From Paucibacter sp. PLA-PC-4 (GTDB lineage: Bacteria; Pseudomonadota; Gammaproteobacteria; Burkholderiales; Burkholderiaceae_C), in the NCBI RefSeq assembly GCF_026241155.1, contig NZ_JAPFGP010000001.1, forward strand, positions 124,001 to 188,000: a stretch of DNA of 64,000 nt, read 5' to 3'. This document shows positions 8,502-16,537 of this stretch, piece by piece (the stretch's first letter is position 1; every line of letters starts with the position of its first letter). The notes under the pieces were generated by a model. It ran no database searches. It saw only the letters and a list, made by a program, of their open reading frames with translations, and had not been told where the DNA came from. The position numbers were made by a program, and so were the translations under genes.

Positions 8502-9368
8502 ATGAAACTTGCCAGCTACAACGACGGTTCCCGCGACGGCCAGCTGATCGTGGTCTCGCGTGACCTCAGCTCCGCCCACTATGCCAACGGCATCGCCACG
8601 CGGCTGCAGCAGGTGCTCGACGACTGGAACTTCCTGTCGCCCCAGCTCGATGAGCTCTACACCCAGATCAACCACGGCAAGCTGCGCCATGCCTTTGCAT
8701 TCGATCCCAAGCTCTGCATGGCGCCGTTGCCGCGCGCCTACCAGTGCATCGAGGCCCTAAGCCATGACGAGGAGGCGGCCGAGCCGCTGATGCAGCAGGT
8801 CGGCAGCGACGACTTCATCGGCGCTTGCGAGACACTGCGCTTTGGCGCCGAGGCGATGAGCCTGGGCTGCGAGCCGCGGCTGGCGGCGGTCTGTGGCGAT
8901 GTGGCCCAGGGCGCCGGCCCCGAGCAGGCGCTGGAGGGGGTGCGCCTGCTGGCTCTGGCCGGCTGCTGGCTGCTGCGCAAGCTGGAGCCGGCCGAGCGCG
9001 CGCGCGGGGCAGGCCTGCTGCAGAGCCGGCCCGCCACCGCCTTTGCGCCGGTGGCGATGACGCCCGACGAGCTCGGCGAGGCCTGGCAGGGCGGGCGGGC
9101 CAGGCTGGCGCTGCAAGCCATGGTGAACGGACGCAAGAGTGGCGGCGATGGCAGCGATACGGGGGCGCGCTGGCATCTGGGACAACTGATCGCCCATGCA
9201 GCCCGGACGCGCCGGCTGCGTGCCGGCAGCATTGTCGGCAGCGAGTCGTTGCAGCCGCAGGCCATGCCGGCGCTGAAGTCCGGCGACTCGCTGCGCCTCG
9301 AACTCAAGAGCCCTGACGGGCTGAGCCCCTTCGGCGCAATCGATCAGGATGTGGAGGCCTTGGCATGA
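8502..9368 (+). CDS. FAH-family protein lacking conserved metal ligands
   Basis: Member of the fumarylacetoacetate hydrolase (FAH) superfamily, usually metal-dependent C-C or C-O hydrolases or decarboxylases. From the ATG at 8502 it is 288 aa, shorter than the roughly 330 aa of its close relatives as I recall them. The N-terminal 80 residues (MKLASYNDGSRDGQLIVVSR onward) are well conserved, as is LLQSRPATAFAPVAMTPDEL. The usual E-x-E metal motif appears as GCEPRL (Glu124, Arg126). The usual VND metal aspartate region reads LALAGCWLL (Cys155). A block normally present after residue 80 is missing. It is therefore probably inactive or repurposed. Its stop overlaps the start of the nucleoside hydrolase gene (ATGA). 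Confidence 0.75.
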   Translation: MKLASYNDGSRDGQLIVVSRDLSSAHYANGIATRLQQVLDDWNFLSPQLDELYTQINHGKLRHAFAFDPKLCMAPLPRAYQCIEALSHDEEAAEPLMQQVGSDDFIGACETLRFGAEAMSLGCEPRLAAVCGDVAQGAGPEQALEGVRLLALAGCWLLRKLEPAERARGAGLLQSRPATAFAPVAMTPDELGEAWQGGRARLALQAMVNGRKSGGDGSDTGARWHLGQLIAHAARTRRLRAGSIVGSESLQPQAMPALKSGDSLRLELKSPDGLSPFGAIDQDVEALA

Positions 9369-10315
9369 CGATGACCCCACGCAAGAAGATCATCATTGAC
9401 ACCGACCCGGGTCAAGACGATGCGGTCGCGATCCTGCTGGCGCTGGCCAGTCCGGAGCTGGAGGTGCTGGGTGTGACGACGGTGGCCGGCAATGTGCCGT
9501 TGGCGCTAACCAGCCGCAATGCGCTGATGGTCTGCGAGCTGGCCGGCCGACGCGACATCCCGGTCTACGCCGGTGCCGATCGGCCGCTGCTCAAAACCCT
9601 CGTGACGGCCGAGTTTGTCCATGGCAAGACCGGGCTTGATGGGCCTACGCTGCCGGAGCCGACGATGGCGCTGGCCAAGGGCCATGCGGTGGACTTCCTC
9701 ATCGATACCTTGATGCGCGAGGACAGCGGCAGCGTAATCCTGTGTCCTCTCGGGCCGCTGACCAATATCGCGCTGGCGCTGGCGCGCGAGCCGCGAGTGG
9801 CGGCTCGCATCGAACGCATCGTGTTGATGGGTGGCGGCGGCTTCGAGGGCGGCAACATCACGCCAGCTGCCGAGTTCAATATCTATGTGGACCCGCATGC
9901 GGCCGATTTGGTGTTCCGCTCTGGCGTGGCGATCACGATGGCGCCGCTGGATGTCACGCACCAGGCGCTGACCACGCGAGCGCGCGTCGCCGCGATCCGT
10001 GCGCTGGGTACATCGCTGGGCGAGGCGGTCGCGCAATGGCTGGAGTTCTTCGAGCGTTTTGACGAGCAGAAGTATGGCCAGGAGGGCGGGCCGCTGCACG
10101 ACCCCTGCGTGATTGCCTGGCTGCTGCGTCCCGAGCTGTTCACTGGCCGCGACTGCCATGTGGCGATCGAGACGGCCAGCCCGTTGACCCAGGGCATGAC
10201 GGTGATCGACTGGTGGGGCGTGACGGGCCAAGCGGCCAACGCTCATGTGCTGGGCGGGCTGGATGCCGATGGTTTCTATGCGCTGATCACCGAGCGGCTG
10301 GCCCGGTTCGGCTGA
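9365..10315 (+). CDS. Inosine/uridine-preferring nucleoside hydrolase
   Basis: Hydrolyses the N-glycosidic bond of ribonucleosides to ribose and free base, in nucleoside salvage. It is 316 aa. The hallmark calcium-binding motif DTDPGQDDA is at residues 12-20. Further family blocks are VTTVAGNVPLALTSRNA, ILCPLGPLTNIALAL, the glycine-rich VLMGGGGFEGGNITPAAEFN, and the Asp-containing GPLHDPCVIAWLL near the C-terminus that completes the metal site. The start overlaps the upstream FAH-like gene by four bases, so the two are co-translated. Substrate preference cannot be read from the sequence. Confidence 0.92.
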   Translation: MTMTPRKKIIIDTDPGQDDAVAILLALASPELEVLGVTTVAGNVPLALTSRNALMVCELAGRRDIPVYAGADRPLLKTLVTAEFVHGKTGLDGPTLPEPTMALAKGHAVDFLIDTLMREDSGSVILCPLGPLTNIALALAREPRVAARIERIVLMGGGGFEGGNITPAAEFNIYVDPHAADLVFRSGVAITMAPLDVTHQALTTRARVAAIRALGTSLGEAVAQWLEFFERFDEQKYGQEGGPLHDPCVIAWLLRPELFTGRDCHVAIETASPLTQGMTVIDWWGVTGQAANAHVLGGLDADGFYALITERLARFG

Positions 10316-10353
10316 TGGCAAGATAGGCCATCGATTCAAGGGAGCCTCGCGTC

Positions 10354-11028
10354 ATGCTGCATCGTCGTCACTTTGTCTGTTCCGCTGGCCTGCTGCTGCC
10401 GGCGTTTGGCGCGCGAGCCGCGCTCAACGAGACCGATGCCGCGTCCGGTATCCGCACGGCGCTGGAACGCGGCGCGGTGGCGGCGGTGGGGCTGCTCGGC
10501 AAGCCCGATGGCTTCTTGGGCAACCCACTGGTGCGCATCGAGCTGCCAGGTTATCTGAAGGATGGAGCCAAGCTGCTGAAAGCTACCGGCCAGGGCAAGC
10601 GCGTCGACGAGCTGCTGACCGCGATGAACCGCGCCGCCGAGGCGGCGATGCCGGAGGCCAAGAGCCTGCTGGTGGGGGCGGTGAAGAATATGAGCGTAGA
10701 GGACGGCCTGAAGATTTTGCGCGGCGGCGACGATGCCGCCACCCAGTTCTTTGCCGACAAGACCCGCGAGCCGCTGGGCCAGAAGTTTCTGCCCATCGTG
10801 GGCCGTGCGACCCAGAAAGTGAAGCTGGCCGACAAGTACAACGCGGTGGCCGGCAAGGCGGCCGGCATGGGCCTGATCCGCAGCGAGGACGCCAATATCC
10901 AGCAGTACGTGACGGGCAAAGCGCTGGATGGCCTGTATCTGATGATTGGCGAGGAGGAAAAGAAGATCCGCAGGGATCCGGTCGGCACCGGCAGCGCGAT
11001 CTTGAAGAAGGTCTTCGGAGCGCTGTGA
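10354..11028 (+). CDS. DUF4197 family exported protein
   Basis: Exported protein of unknown function. It is 224 aa with an N-terminal signal peptide (residues 1 to about 22, MLHRRHFVCSAGLLLPAFGA then RA). The mature part matches DUF4197 as I recall it: ASGIRTALERGAVAAVGLLG near the start, FFADKTREPLGQKFLPIV in the middle and a C-terminal DGLYLMIGEEEKKIRRDPV. The protein is mostly alpha-helical by composition. The gene starts 38 bp after the nucleoside hydrolase and its stop shares one base with the start of the next gene, so the three are probably one transcript. No enzymatic motif is visible. Confidence 0.8.
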   Translation: MLHRRHFVCSAGLLLPAFGARAALNETDAASGIRTALERGAVAAVGLLGKPDGFLGNPLVRIELPGYLKDGAKLLKATGQGKRVDELLTAMNRAAEAAMPEAKSLLVGAVKNMSVEDGLKILRGGDDAATQFFADKTREPLGQKFLPIVGRATQKVKLADKYNAVAGKAAGMGLIRSEDANIQQYVTGKALDGLYLMIGEEEKKIRRDPVGTGSAILKKVFGAL

Positions 11029-11663
11029 TGAGCTCAGCCTGGCAAGATCGCAGCCACGACCTCGACAGTCTGGATAAGCTGCGAGGCCTTTATCCACCGC
11101 CTGAGGCGCCGGCCACGCTGGACAAAGAGTGCGACCACATCCATCCGATGTACCGGCCCTTCATCGAGGCCGCGCCCTTCGCGGTGCTGGCCACGCGCAG
11201 CCCTCGCGGGCTGGACTGCTCGCCGCGCGGCGATGCGCCAGGCTTCATCACGGTGGCCGACGAGAAGACCCTGCTGCTGCCCGACCGGCGCGGCAACAAC
11301 CGCATTGACAGCCTGCGCAATGTGCTGCATGACCCCGAGGTCGCTTTGCTCTTTCTGATCCCCGGCATCGGCGAGGCCTTGCGCGTCAACGGCACAGCCC
11401 GCATCAGCGCGTCGCCGGTGCTGCTGAAGCGCTTCGAATTCGAGGGCAAGCTGCCCCGCTCGGTGCTGGTCATCGAGGTGAAGCTGGTGTTCTTTCAATG
11501 CGCCCGCGCGATCAAGCGCTCGGGGCTGTGGGAGCCGACCGCGCAGATCGCCCGCAGGGCGCTGCCCTCGACCGGCAGCATCCTGCAGGCCCTGAGTGCA
11601 CGGGTCGATGGCGCTTCCTATGACGCTGCGCTGGAGGAGCGGCAGCGGCTGACGATGTACTGA
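11028..11663 (+). CDS. Pyridoxamine 5'-phosphate oxidase-fold flavoprotein (MSMEG_1061-like)
   Basis: Predicted FMN-binding split-barrel protein. From the ATG at 11028 it is 211 aa; the TGATG junction joins it to the DUF4197 gene. The flavin-binding part includes FAVLATRSPRGLDCSPRGDA (about residues 47-66), LLLPDRRGNNRIDSLRNVL and VALLFLIPGIGEALRVNG, matching the MSMEG_1061 subgroup of the PNPOx superfamily. The C-terminal part contains FFQCARAIKRSGLW, a stretch typical of this subgroup. True PNPOx activity is unlikely because the subgroup has not been linked to pyridoxal synthesis. Function is unknown. Confidence 0.8.
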   Translation: MSSAWQDRSHDLDSLDKLRGLYPPPEAPATLDKECDHIHPMYRPFIEAAPFAVLATRSPRGLDCSPRGDAPGFITVADEKTLLLPDRRGNNRIDSLRNVLHDPEVALLFLIPGIGEALRVNGTARISASPVLLKRFEFEGKLPRSVLVIEVKLVFFQCARAIKRSGLWEPTAQIARRALPSTGSILQALSARVDGASYDAALEERQRLTMY

Positions 11664-11724
11664 GTGAATCAGGCTGGCTGCCCTCGGTATACTGATGTTT
11701 TATACAGTTTCCCGAAACAAAGCC

Positions 11725-12129
11725 ATGCCGATGCTTCACCATCTCTCCTTCGGAGTCAGAGATCTTCGGCGGGCAGCCGACTTCTATGATGCGGTCCTCC
11801 AACCTTTGGGCTATGTGCGTGTGTGGACGGACTTCGAGGGCGATGAGGACACGCAAGCGGTGGGCTACGGGGAGCCGGGCGGCGGCGACAAGCTGGCGCT
11901 GAAGCAGTGTCCGAACGGGGCTATCGCTCCTGGCCCGGGATTTCATCTCGCCTTTTCGGCGCCGAGCCGGGAGGCGGTCAACCACTTCCACGAGGCCGCA
12001 ATGCGCAGCGGAGGGAAAGATAATGGCGCTCCCGGTCTTCGGCCCGACTACGGGCCTGACTACTACGCCGCCTACGTTGTCGATCCGGAAGGTTGGCGTA
12101 TCGAGGCCGTCATCAACATGGTGGCTTAG
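11725..12129 (+). CDS. VOC (glyoxalase/dioxygenase fold) family protein
   Basis: Small single-domain member of the vicinal oxygen chelate superfamily, 134 aa from the ATG at 11725. It begins MPMLHHLSFGVRDLRRAADF, with a family-typical first metal-ligand histidine. It ends YVVDPEGWRIEAVINM, where the Glu near the end is the usual last metal ligand. The domain is one beta-alpha-beta-beta-beta pair, so it should dimerise. An in-frame ATG at 11695 would add 10 unconserved residues, and neither start has a strong ribosome-binding site. It stands alone in its own transcript region and no substrate can be inferred. Confidence 0.82.
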   Translation: MPMLHHLSFGVRDLRRAADFYDAVLQPLGYVRVWTDFEGDEDTQAVGYGEPGGGDKLALKQCPNGAIAPGPGFHLAFSAPSREAVNHFHEAAMRSGGKDNGAPGLRPDYGPDYYAAYVVDPEGWRIEAVINMVA

Positions 12130-12195
12130 CCATCCGTCACCGGGACCGGGTACTTGCGAGCGCCATGAGTCCCCACCCACGCAGAGGCGTCCTCT

Positions 12196-12750
12196 ATGTC
12201 CCAGTTCGTAGCCCTGTTGCGCGGCATCAATGTTGGCAAGGCTAAGCGAATTCCGATGGCCGATTTAAGAGACCTGTTGGCCGAGTTGGGATACACCGGC
12301 ATAGCCACGCTGCTGAACAGCGGCAACGTCGTGTTTCGCGCCGCCAAGGGCACGCCCGCCCAGCATGCGCAAGACATCGCCGCGGCCATACTGAGAGCGC
12401 TGAAGATGGAAGTGCCTGTCGTCGTCAAGTCGGCTAAAGAACTGGCTGCCATCGTCGGCGAGAACCCCTTGGCCGAGAACGCGGCCAATCATTCGCGACT
12501 CCTGGTGGTCTTTGCCCAGAGCACGGCCACGCTCTGTGAGCTTGCTGCGGTCGAGGCCTTGGTCGTGCCGCCCGAGCGGTTCGTGGTCGGCAAGAGCGCT
12601 GCGTATCTGCACTGCGCAAGAGGCCTCCTGGAAAGCCCAGCAGGGGAAGCCTTGCACGGCAAAGCCGGCAAGTCGATCACAACAAGAAACTGGGCTACCG
12701 TGCTGAAGCTGCAGGCCCTGGTGGTGAAGGATCAAGAGGTTCCTCTGTGA
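12196..12750 (+). CDS. DUF1697 family protein
   Basis: Cytosolic protein of unknown function, 184 aa. It matches DUF1697 along its length: it opens with FVALLRGINVGKAKRIPMAD and then LLAELGYTGIATLLNSGNVV, the family's most conserved stretches, and closes with SITTRNWATVLKLQAL, the usual C-terminal signature. There are no signal peptide, membrane segments or catalytic motifs. It sits between the VOC gene and the LacI regulator, with gaps of 66 and 79 bp, so it is probably independently transcribed. Confidence 0.88.
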   Translation: MSQFVALLRGINVGKAKRIPMADLRDLLAELGYTGIATLLNSGNVVFRAAKGTPAQHAQDIAAAILRALKMEVPVVVKSAKELAAIVGENPLAENAANHSRLLVVFAQSTATLCELAAVEALVVPPERFVVGKSAAYLHCARGLLESPAGEALHGKAGKSITTRNWATVLKLQALVVKDQEVPL

Positions 12751-12829
12751 CGCTGAGATTCCAGGCCTGGTTGGCGTCGCGATCCGCGCGACCTGCCCAA
12801 AGCCACCAGCTATGGCACAGTCCCGGCCC

Positions 12830-13885
12830 ATGAACCCCAGTCCTCGCGCCCCCACCATCGTCGATGTCGCCGCGCAGGCCGGCGTGTCCATCAAGACCGT
12901 CTCGCGAGTCTTGAATCATGAGGCCGGCGTGCACGAGGAGACGCGTGAGCAGGTGCTGAAAGTAGTGGCCGAGCTGAAGTACCGGCCCAAGCTGTCGGCC
13001 CGCAGCCTGGCCGGGGCCCGCTCCTTCCTGATCGGGCTGCTGTACTACGACCCCAGCGCGGCCTTTGTCGGCGGCGTGCAGCAGGGGGCGACCTTGCGCT
13101 GCCGCGAGGCGGGCTATCACCTGGTGGTGGAGTCGCTGGATAACGATGCGCCGGACATCGAGAGCCAAGTCGAGCGCATGCTGTCGGCGCTGCGGCCGGA
13201 CGGCATGATCCTGGCGCCACCGATCTGCGACAACCCCAAGGTGCTGAAGGCATTGCGCGACAGCAATACGCCCTGTGTGCAGATGTCGCCAGGGCTGCCT
13301 GACCAGCGCAGCGCCGTCGTGCGCATGGACGATGTGCAGGCTGCCGAGGAGGTGACGAATTTGCTCTTAAGTCTTGGCCATCGCCATATCGGATTCATCC
13401 GCGGTGCGACCGACCAGGCCGCCTCCGCGCTGCGCTACCAGGGCTTTGCGCAGGCGATGCAAGCGCATGGGCTCGCAGTCGAAGCGGAGTTGGTCTACCA
13501 GGGCGACTTCACCTATCCCTCAGGCGTCGAGGGCGCGCACGCCCTGCTGAGCCGGCGCCAGCGGCCCACGGCGGTGTTTGCCAGCAATGACGATATGGCG
13601 CTGGGGGTGCTCGCGGCGGCGCAGCGCCTGGGCCTGGCGGTGCCGGCCGATCTGTCGATCGCCGGCTTCGATGATTCGCCAGCGGCCAGCCTGGTCTGGC
13701 CACCGCTGACCACGGTACGCCAGCCGGTCGCAGCGATGGCCCGGGCGGCGGTGGACTTGCTGATCGCCCCCGATGGGGAGTCCGGTCCCCGGGTGGTCGC
13801 GCATGAGTTGGTGGTGCGCGATTCGACTTCGGCCCTGCCGCATGCCCCGGCCGGCCGCCGTCGTGCGGCCATCCAAAAAGCCTGA
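12830..13885 (+). CDS. LacI-family regulator of the beta-glucoside locus
   Basis: Repressor that probably controls the adjacent TonB receptor/ABC/GH1 cluster. From the ATG at 12830 it is 351 aa. The DNA-binding helix-turn-helix is TIVDVAAQAGVSIKTVSRVL (about residues 9-28), followed by the hinge helix region RPKLSARSLAGARS. A sugar-binding periplasmic-protein-like domain fills the rest. The in-frame ATG at 12812 would add only six residues. Two palindromes of the LacI-operator type lie 37-82 bp after its stop, directly before the TonB receptor gene. The effector is probably a beta-glucoside or glucose derivative, by inference from the neighbours. Confidence 0.9.
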   Translation: MNPSPRAPTIVDVAAQAGVSIKTVSRVLNHEAGVHEETREQVLKVVAELKYRPKLSARSLAGARSFLIGLLYYDPSAAFVGGVQQGATLRCREAGYHLVVESLDNDAPDIESQVERMLSALRPDGMILAPPICDNPKVLKALRDSNTPCVQMSPGLPDQRSAVVRMDDVQAAEEVTNLLLSLGHRHIGFIRGATDQAASALRYQGFAQAMQAHGLAVEAELVYQGDFTYPSGVEGAHALLSRRQRPTAVFASNDDMALGVLAAAQRLGLAVPADLSIAGFDDSPAASLVWPPLTTVRQPVAAMARAAVDLLIAPDGESGPRVVAHELVVRDSTSALPHAPAGRRRAAIQKA

Positions 13886-13921
13886 AGCAAAACTACGGGA
13901 AGACCCTTTGTTGACCGGAAA

Positions 13922-13935
13922 TGACAACGTTGTCA
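13922..13935. promoter_or_regulatory. LacI-family operator 1
   Basis: Perfect 14-bp palindrome TGACAACGTTGTCA with a central CG, the usual form of LacI/GalR-family operators. It lies 37 bp after the LacI gene and 139 bp before the TonB receptor start. Confidence 0.8.
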
Positions 13936-13955
13936 GAATCCAGCCAAGCAATAAA

Positions 13956-13967
13956 GACAACGTTGTC
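13956..13967. promoter_or_regulatory. LacI-family operator 2
   Basis: Second copy of the same palindrome core, GACAACGTTGTC, flanked by A and A rather than a full TGA...TCA. Its centre is 33 bp from the first operator, close to three helical turns, so both sites face roughly the same side of the DNA and cooperative repression is plausible. Confidence 0.75.
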
Positions 13968-14073
13968 AATTGCGTAGGAAGACAACAGGCGCGGCAACAG
14001 ACCGCGCCGGATTCCACCGCGTCGCCGGGCCCACCCGACGGCGTTCCGACCACACTGATGGATGGAGACAAAG

Positions 14074-16434
14074 ATGATCGCAAACAAGACCGCATGCCTG
14101 CGGCTGGCCCTGGTGCCCGCCGCGATAATTGCCGGATTCGGCGCTTCGGGCCAGTCCATGGCCCAGTCCAGTGCCGAGGCGCCGACTGCGCTGGAGCGCG
14201 TCACGGTGTCGGCCACCAAGCGCCTGACCTTTGTGCAGGAAACGCCGCTGGCCGTGACCGCGCTGACGCAAAAGGAGCTGGAGCGCGCCGGCGTCAAGGA
14301 TCTGTCGACGATGCAGGCCCTGGTGCCGAACCTGAGCATCGAACAGCACGGTGACTCGGGCGGCGTCCATGTGTTCCTGCGCGGAATCGGCTCGACCAAC
14401 CATACCGAGCTGGGTGACCCGGCCGTGGCATTCCATGTGGACGGCGTCTACTCGCCGCGGCCTCAGGGCGCGACGGTGCTGATGTATGACCTGGAGAGCG
14501 TCGAGGTGGCACGTGGTCCGCAGGGCACCTTGTTCGGCCGCAATGCGACGGCCGGCTCGGTCAATCTGAACACCGCCAAGCCCAAGCTTGGACAGTTCGG
14601 CGGCTCGGGAAGCATGCTGCTGGGCGACCGCAATCGCACCACTCTGCAGGGCGCGCTCAATGTGCCGCTGGGCGAGACGCTGGCCCTGCGAGTCGCCGCG
14701 ATCCAGGAAAAGCAGGACGGATGGGTGGACTTTCAGGCTCGCTCCAATGTGCAGCCCGGCGCGCGTAAGTACGGTGCTTCTGACCAGGCCGGTGTGCGCA
14801 GCACCTTGCTGTGGGAGCCCAGCCCCGCGCTGACCGCCACCGTCGCGGCCGAGTACTACCGCGATCAGGGTACCGGCCAGGTCTCGCTGATGCAGCAGCC
14901 GCGCCCCGGCCAGAAGTTGCGCTCGGCCCTGATCGACACGCCCGGACATCTGGACCAAGACATCATCACCTACCGTGGCCGTGTCGACTGGCGGCCCAGC
15001 GACGCGATCGAAGTCAGCTACATCGGCAGCTGGAGCCGACTCAAGCGCCAGAACGCCAGCGACAACGATGCCGGCACCCAGCCCGGCTTCAAGCAGGAGC
15101 ACCGCACTGAGTGGTCGCAGTTCGACAACTACACCCATGAAGTCAATGTGAAGAGCACCGACAGCGGCCCTTTCCAGTGGATCGCCGGCGCCTTCATGAT
15201 CAAGGAAGACAACAAGATCCGCTTCGACATCGACATCTCGAAGACGGCGGTCGCGGCTGGGAGCGGCCCCATCGTGATCAACCCGGTGTTGCCGACCGAT
15301 GTGGCCTGGGCCATGTCCTTCATCCAGCCCAAGCGCACCTTGGATTCCAAGGCGGTATTCGGCCAGGGAACCTTCGCCTTCACGAAGGACCTGAAGTTGA
15401 CCGCCGGCGCCCGCTACACCGACGAGAAGAAACAGGACGTCGGCGGCCGCAACTGGGTCTGCCCCGACTTCGGCGCCACCATCGCTAACGGCGGCCGACT
15501 GATCGGCCCCGGCGGACCTGTCGATGTGGCCAGCTGTGGCAGCGTCCATGCGCCCGGCACCTGGCCCGGCGGCGGCGCCAACGACGGCAAGACCAGCGAC
15601 GACGCCTCCACCTATCTGCTGCGCGGTGAGTTCAAGGCCAGCCCCGATCTGCTGACCTATGCGACCCTGTCCACCGGCTTCAAGTCCGGCGGCCTGTCGG
15701 ACGGCGGCCGGCGCCATCTGCCGGAGAAGCTGACCAATGTGGAGCTGGGCGCCAAGGCCGAGTTCTTCCAGCGCAGCCTGGCGCTGAACCTCGCAGCCTT
15801 TTGGATGAAGTACAAGGATATGCAGGTATCGGCGATCGAGTACCAGCCCAATGGCCAGCAGCAGCTCGTCACCAGCAATGCCGCGAAGGCGACGATCAAG
15901 GGCGTCGAGGCCGAGCTGAGCTGGCGCCTGACGCGCGACGCTCGGCTGATGGGCAATGCCTCGGTGCTGAACGCACAGTACGACGATTTTCTGACCTGCG
16001 ATTCGGCCCTCTTGGACTGCAATAACACCGCCAATTTCGTCAATCTGAAGGGCTCGAAGCTGCCGCATGCACCCAAGTTCAGCACCACATTGGCCTTTGA
16101 ACATGACTTCGCGCTGGGCAGTGGCCGGCTGACGCCGCGCATTGGCGTGCACTACCAGGCCCGCAGCTATCTGAGCAACTTCAACACAGCACCCACCGCT
16201 GCGGTAAAGCCCGGTTCTTTCGCCGAAGCGCGTACGCAGAAGGCTTACAGCAAAGTGGACCTGAGCCTGCGCTATGAGGACGGCAAGGGCCGATGGGAAC
16301 TGGAGGCCTTTGTCAACAATGCCACCGACAAGATGGTCAAGACCGATGCCTCCTGGATCGGCGACACCAGCACCTGGGTCAGCTTCTACAACCCGCCGCG
16401 CACCTACGGCGTCAAGGCGGCATACCGCTTCTGA
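14074..16434 (+). CDS. TonB-dependent outer-membrane receptor, probably for beta-glucosides
   Basis: Outer-membrane beta-barrel that imports a ligand using TonB energy. From the ATG at 14074, preceded by GGAGA, the protein is 786 aa. There is a signal peptide (about 1-32, ending SMAQ), a TonB-box-like stretch LERVTVSATKR, and a plug domain with VFLRGIGSTNHTELGDPAV and VEVARGPQGTLFGRNATAGS. The 22-strand barrel ends in the C-terminal aromatic VKAAYRF, as required for BamA-dependent assembly. It is the first gene after the operators and is followed by an ABC sugar importer and GH1 enzyme, so an oligomeric beta-glucoside is the likely ligand. Confidence 0.9.
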   Translation: MIANKTACLRLALVPAAIIAGFGASGQSMAQSSAEAPTALERVTVSATKRLTFVQETPLAVTALTQKELERAGVKDLSTMQALVPNLSIEQHGDSGGVHVFLRGIGSTNHTELGDPAVAFHVDGVYSPRPQGATVLMYDLESVEVARGPQGTLFGRNATAGSVNLNTAKPKLGQFGGSGSMLLGDRNRTTLQGALNVPLGETLALRVAAIQEKQDGWVDFQARSNVQPGARKYGASDQAGVRSTLLWEPSPALTATVAAEYYRDQGTGQVSLMQQPRPGQKLRSALIDTPGHLDQDIITYRGRVDWRPSDAIEVSYIGSWSRLKRQNASDNDAGTQPGFKQEHRTEWSQFDNYTHEVNVKSTDSGPFQWIAGAFMIKEDNKIRFDIDISKTAVAAGSGPIVINPVLPTDVAWAMSFIQPKRTLDSKAVFGQGTFAFTKDLKLTAGARYTDEKKQDVGGRNWVCPDFGATIANGGRLIGPGGPVDVASCGSVHAPGTWPGGGANDGKTSDDASTYLLRGEFKASPDLLTYATLSTGFKSGGLSDGGRRHLPEKLTNVELGAKAEFFQRSLALNLAAFWMKYKDMQVSAIEYQPNGQQQLVTSNAAKATIKGVEAELSWRLTRDARLMGNASVLNAQYDDFLTCDSALLDCNNTANFVNLKGSKLPHAPKFSTTLAFEHDFALGSGRLTPRIGVHYQARSYLSNFNTAPTAAVKPGSFAEARTQKAYSKVDLSLRYEDGKGRWELEAFVNNATDKMVKTDASWIGDTSTWVSFYNPPRTYGVKAAYRF

Positions 16435-16537
16435 GGCGGCTGATCGAGGGCAGCGTGATGGCGGCAAGTCTGCATTCCCGTGAATCGGCAAAGCCCTTAG
16501 GCTGAGCCACCGCACCAGTACCTCACGGAGACTCCAG

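Noticed and set aside
11688-11693. TATACT as a -10 box before the VOC gene
   Set aside because: No matching -35 element at the right spacing, so I do not list a promoter.
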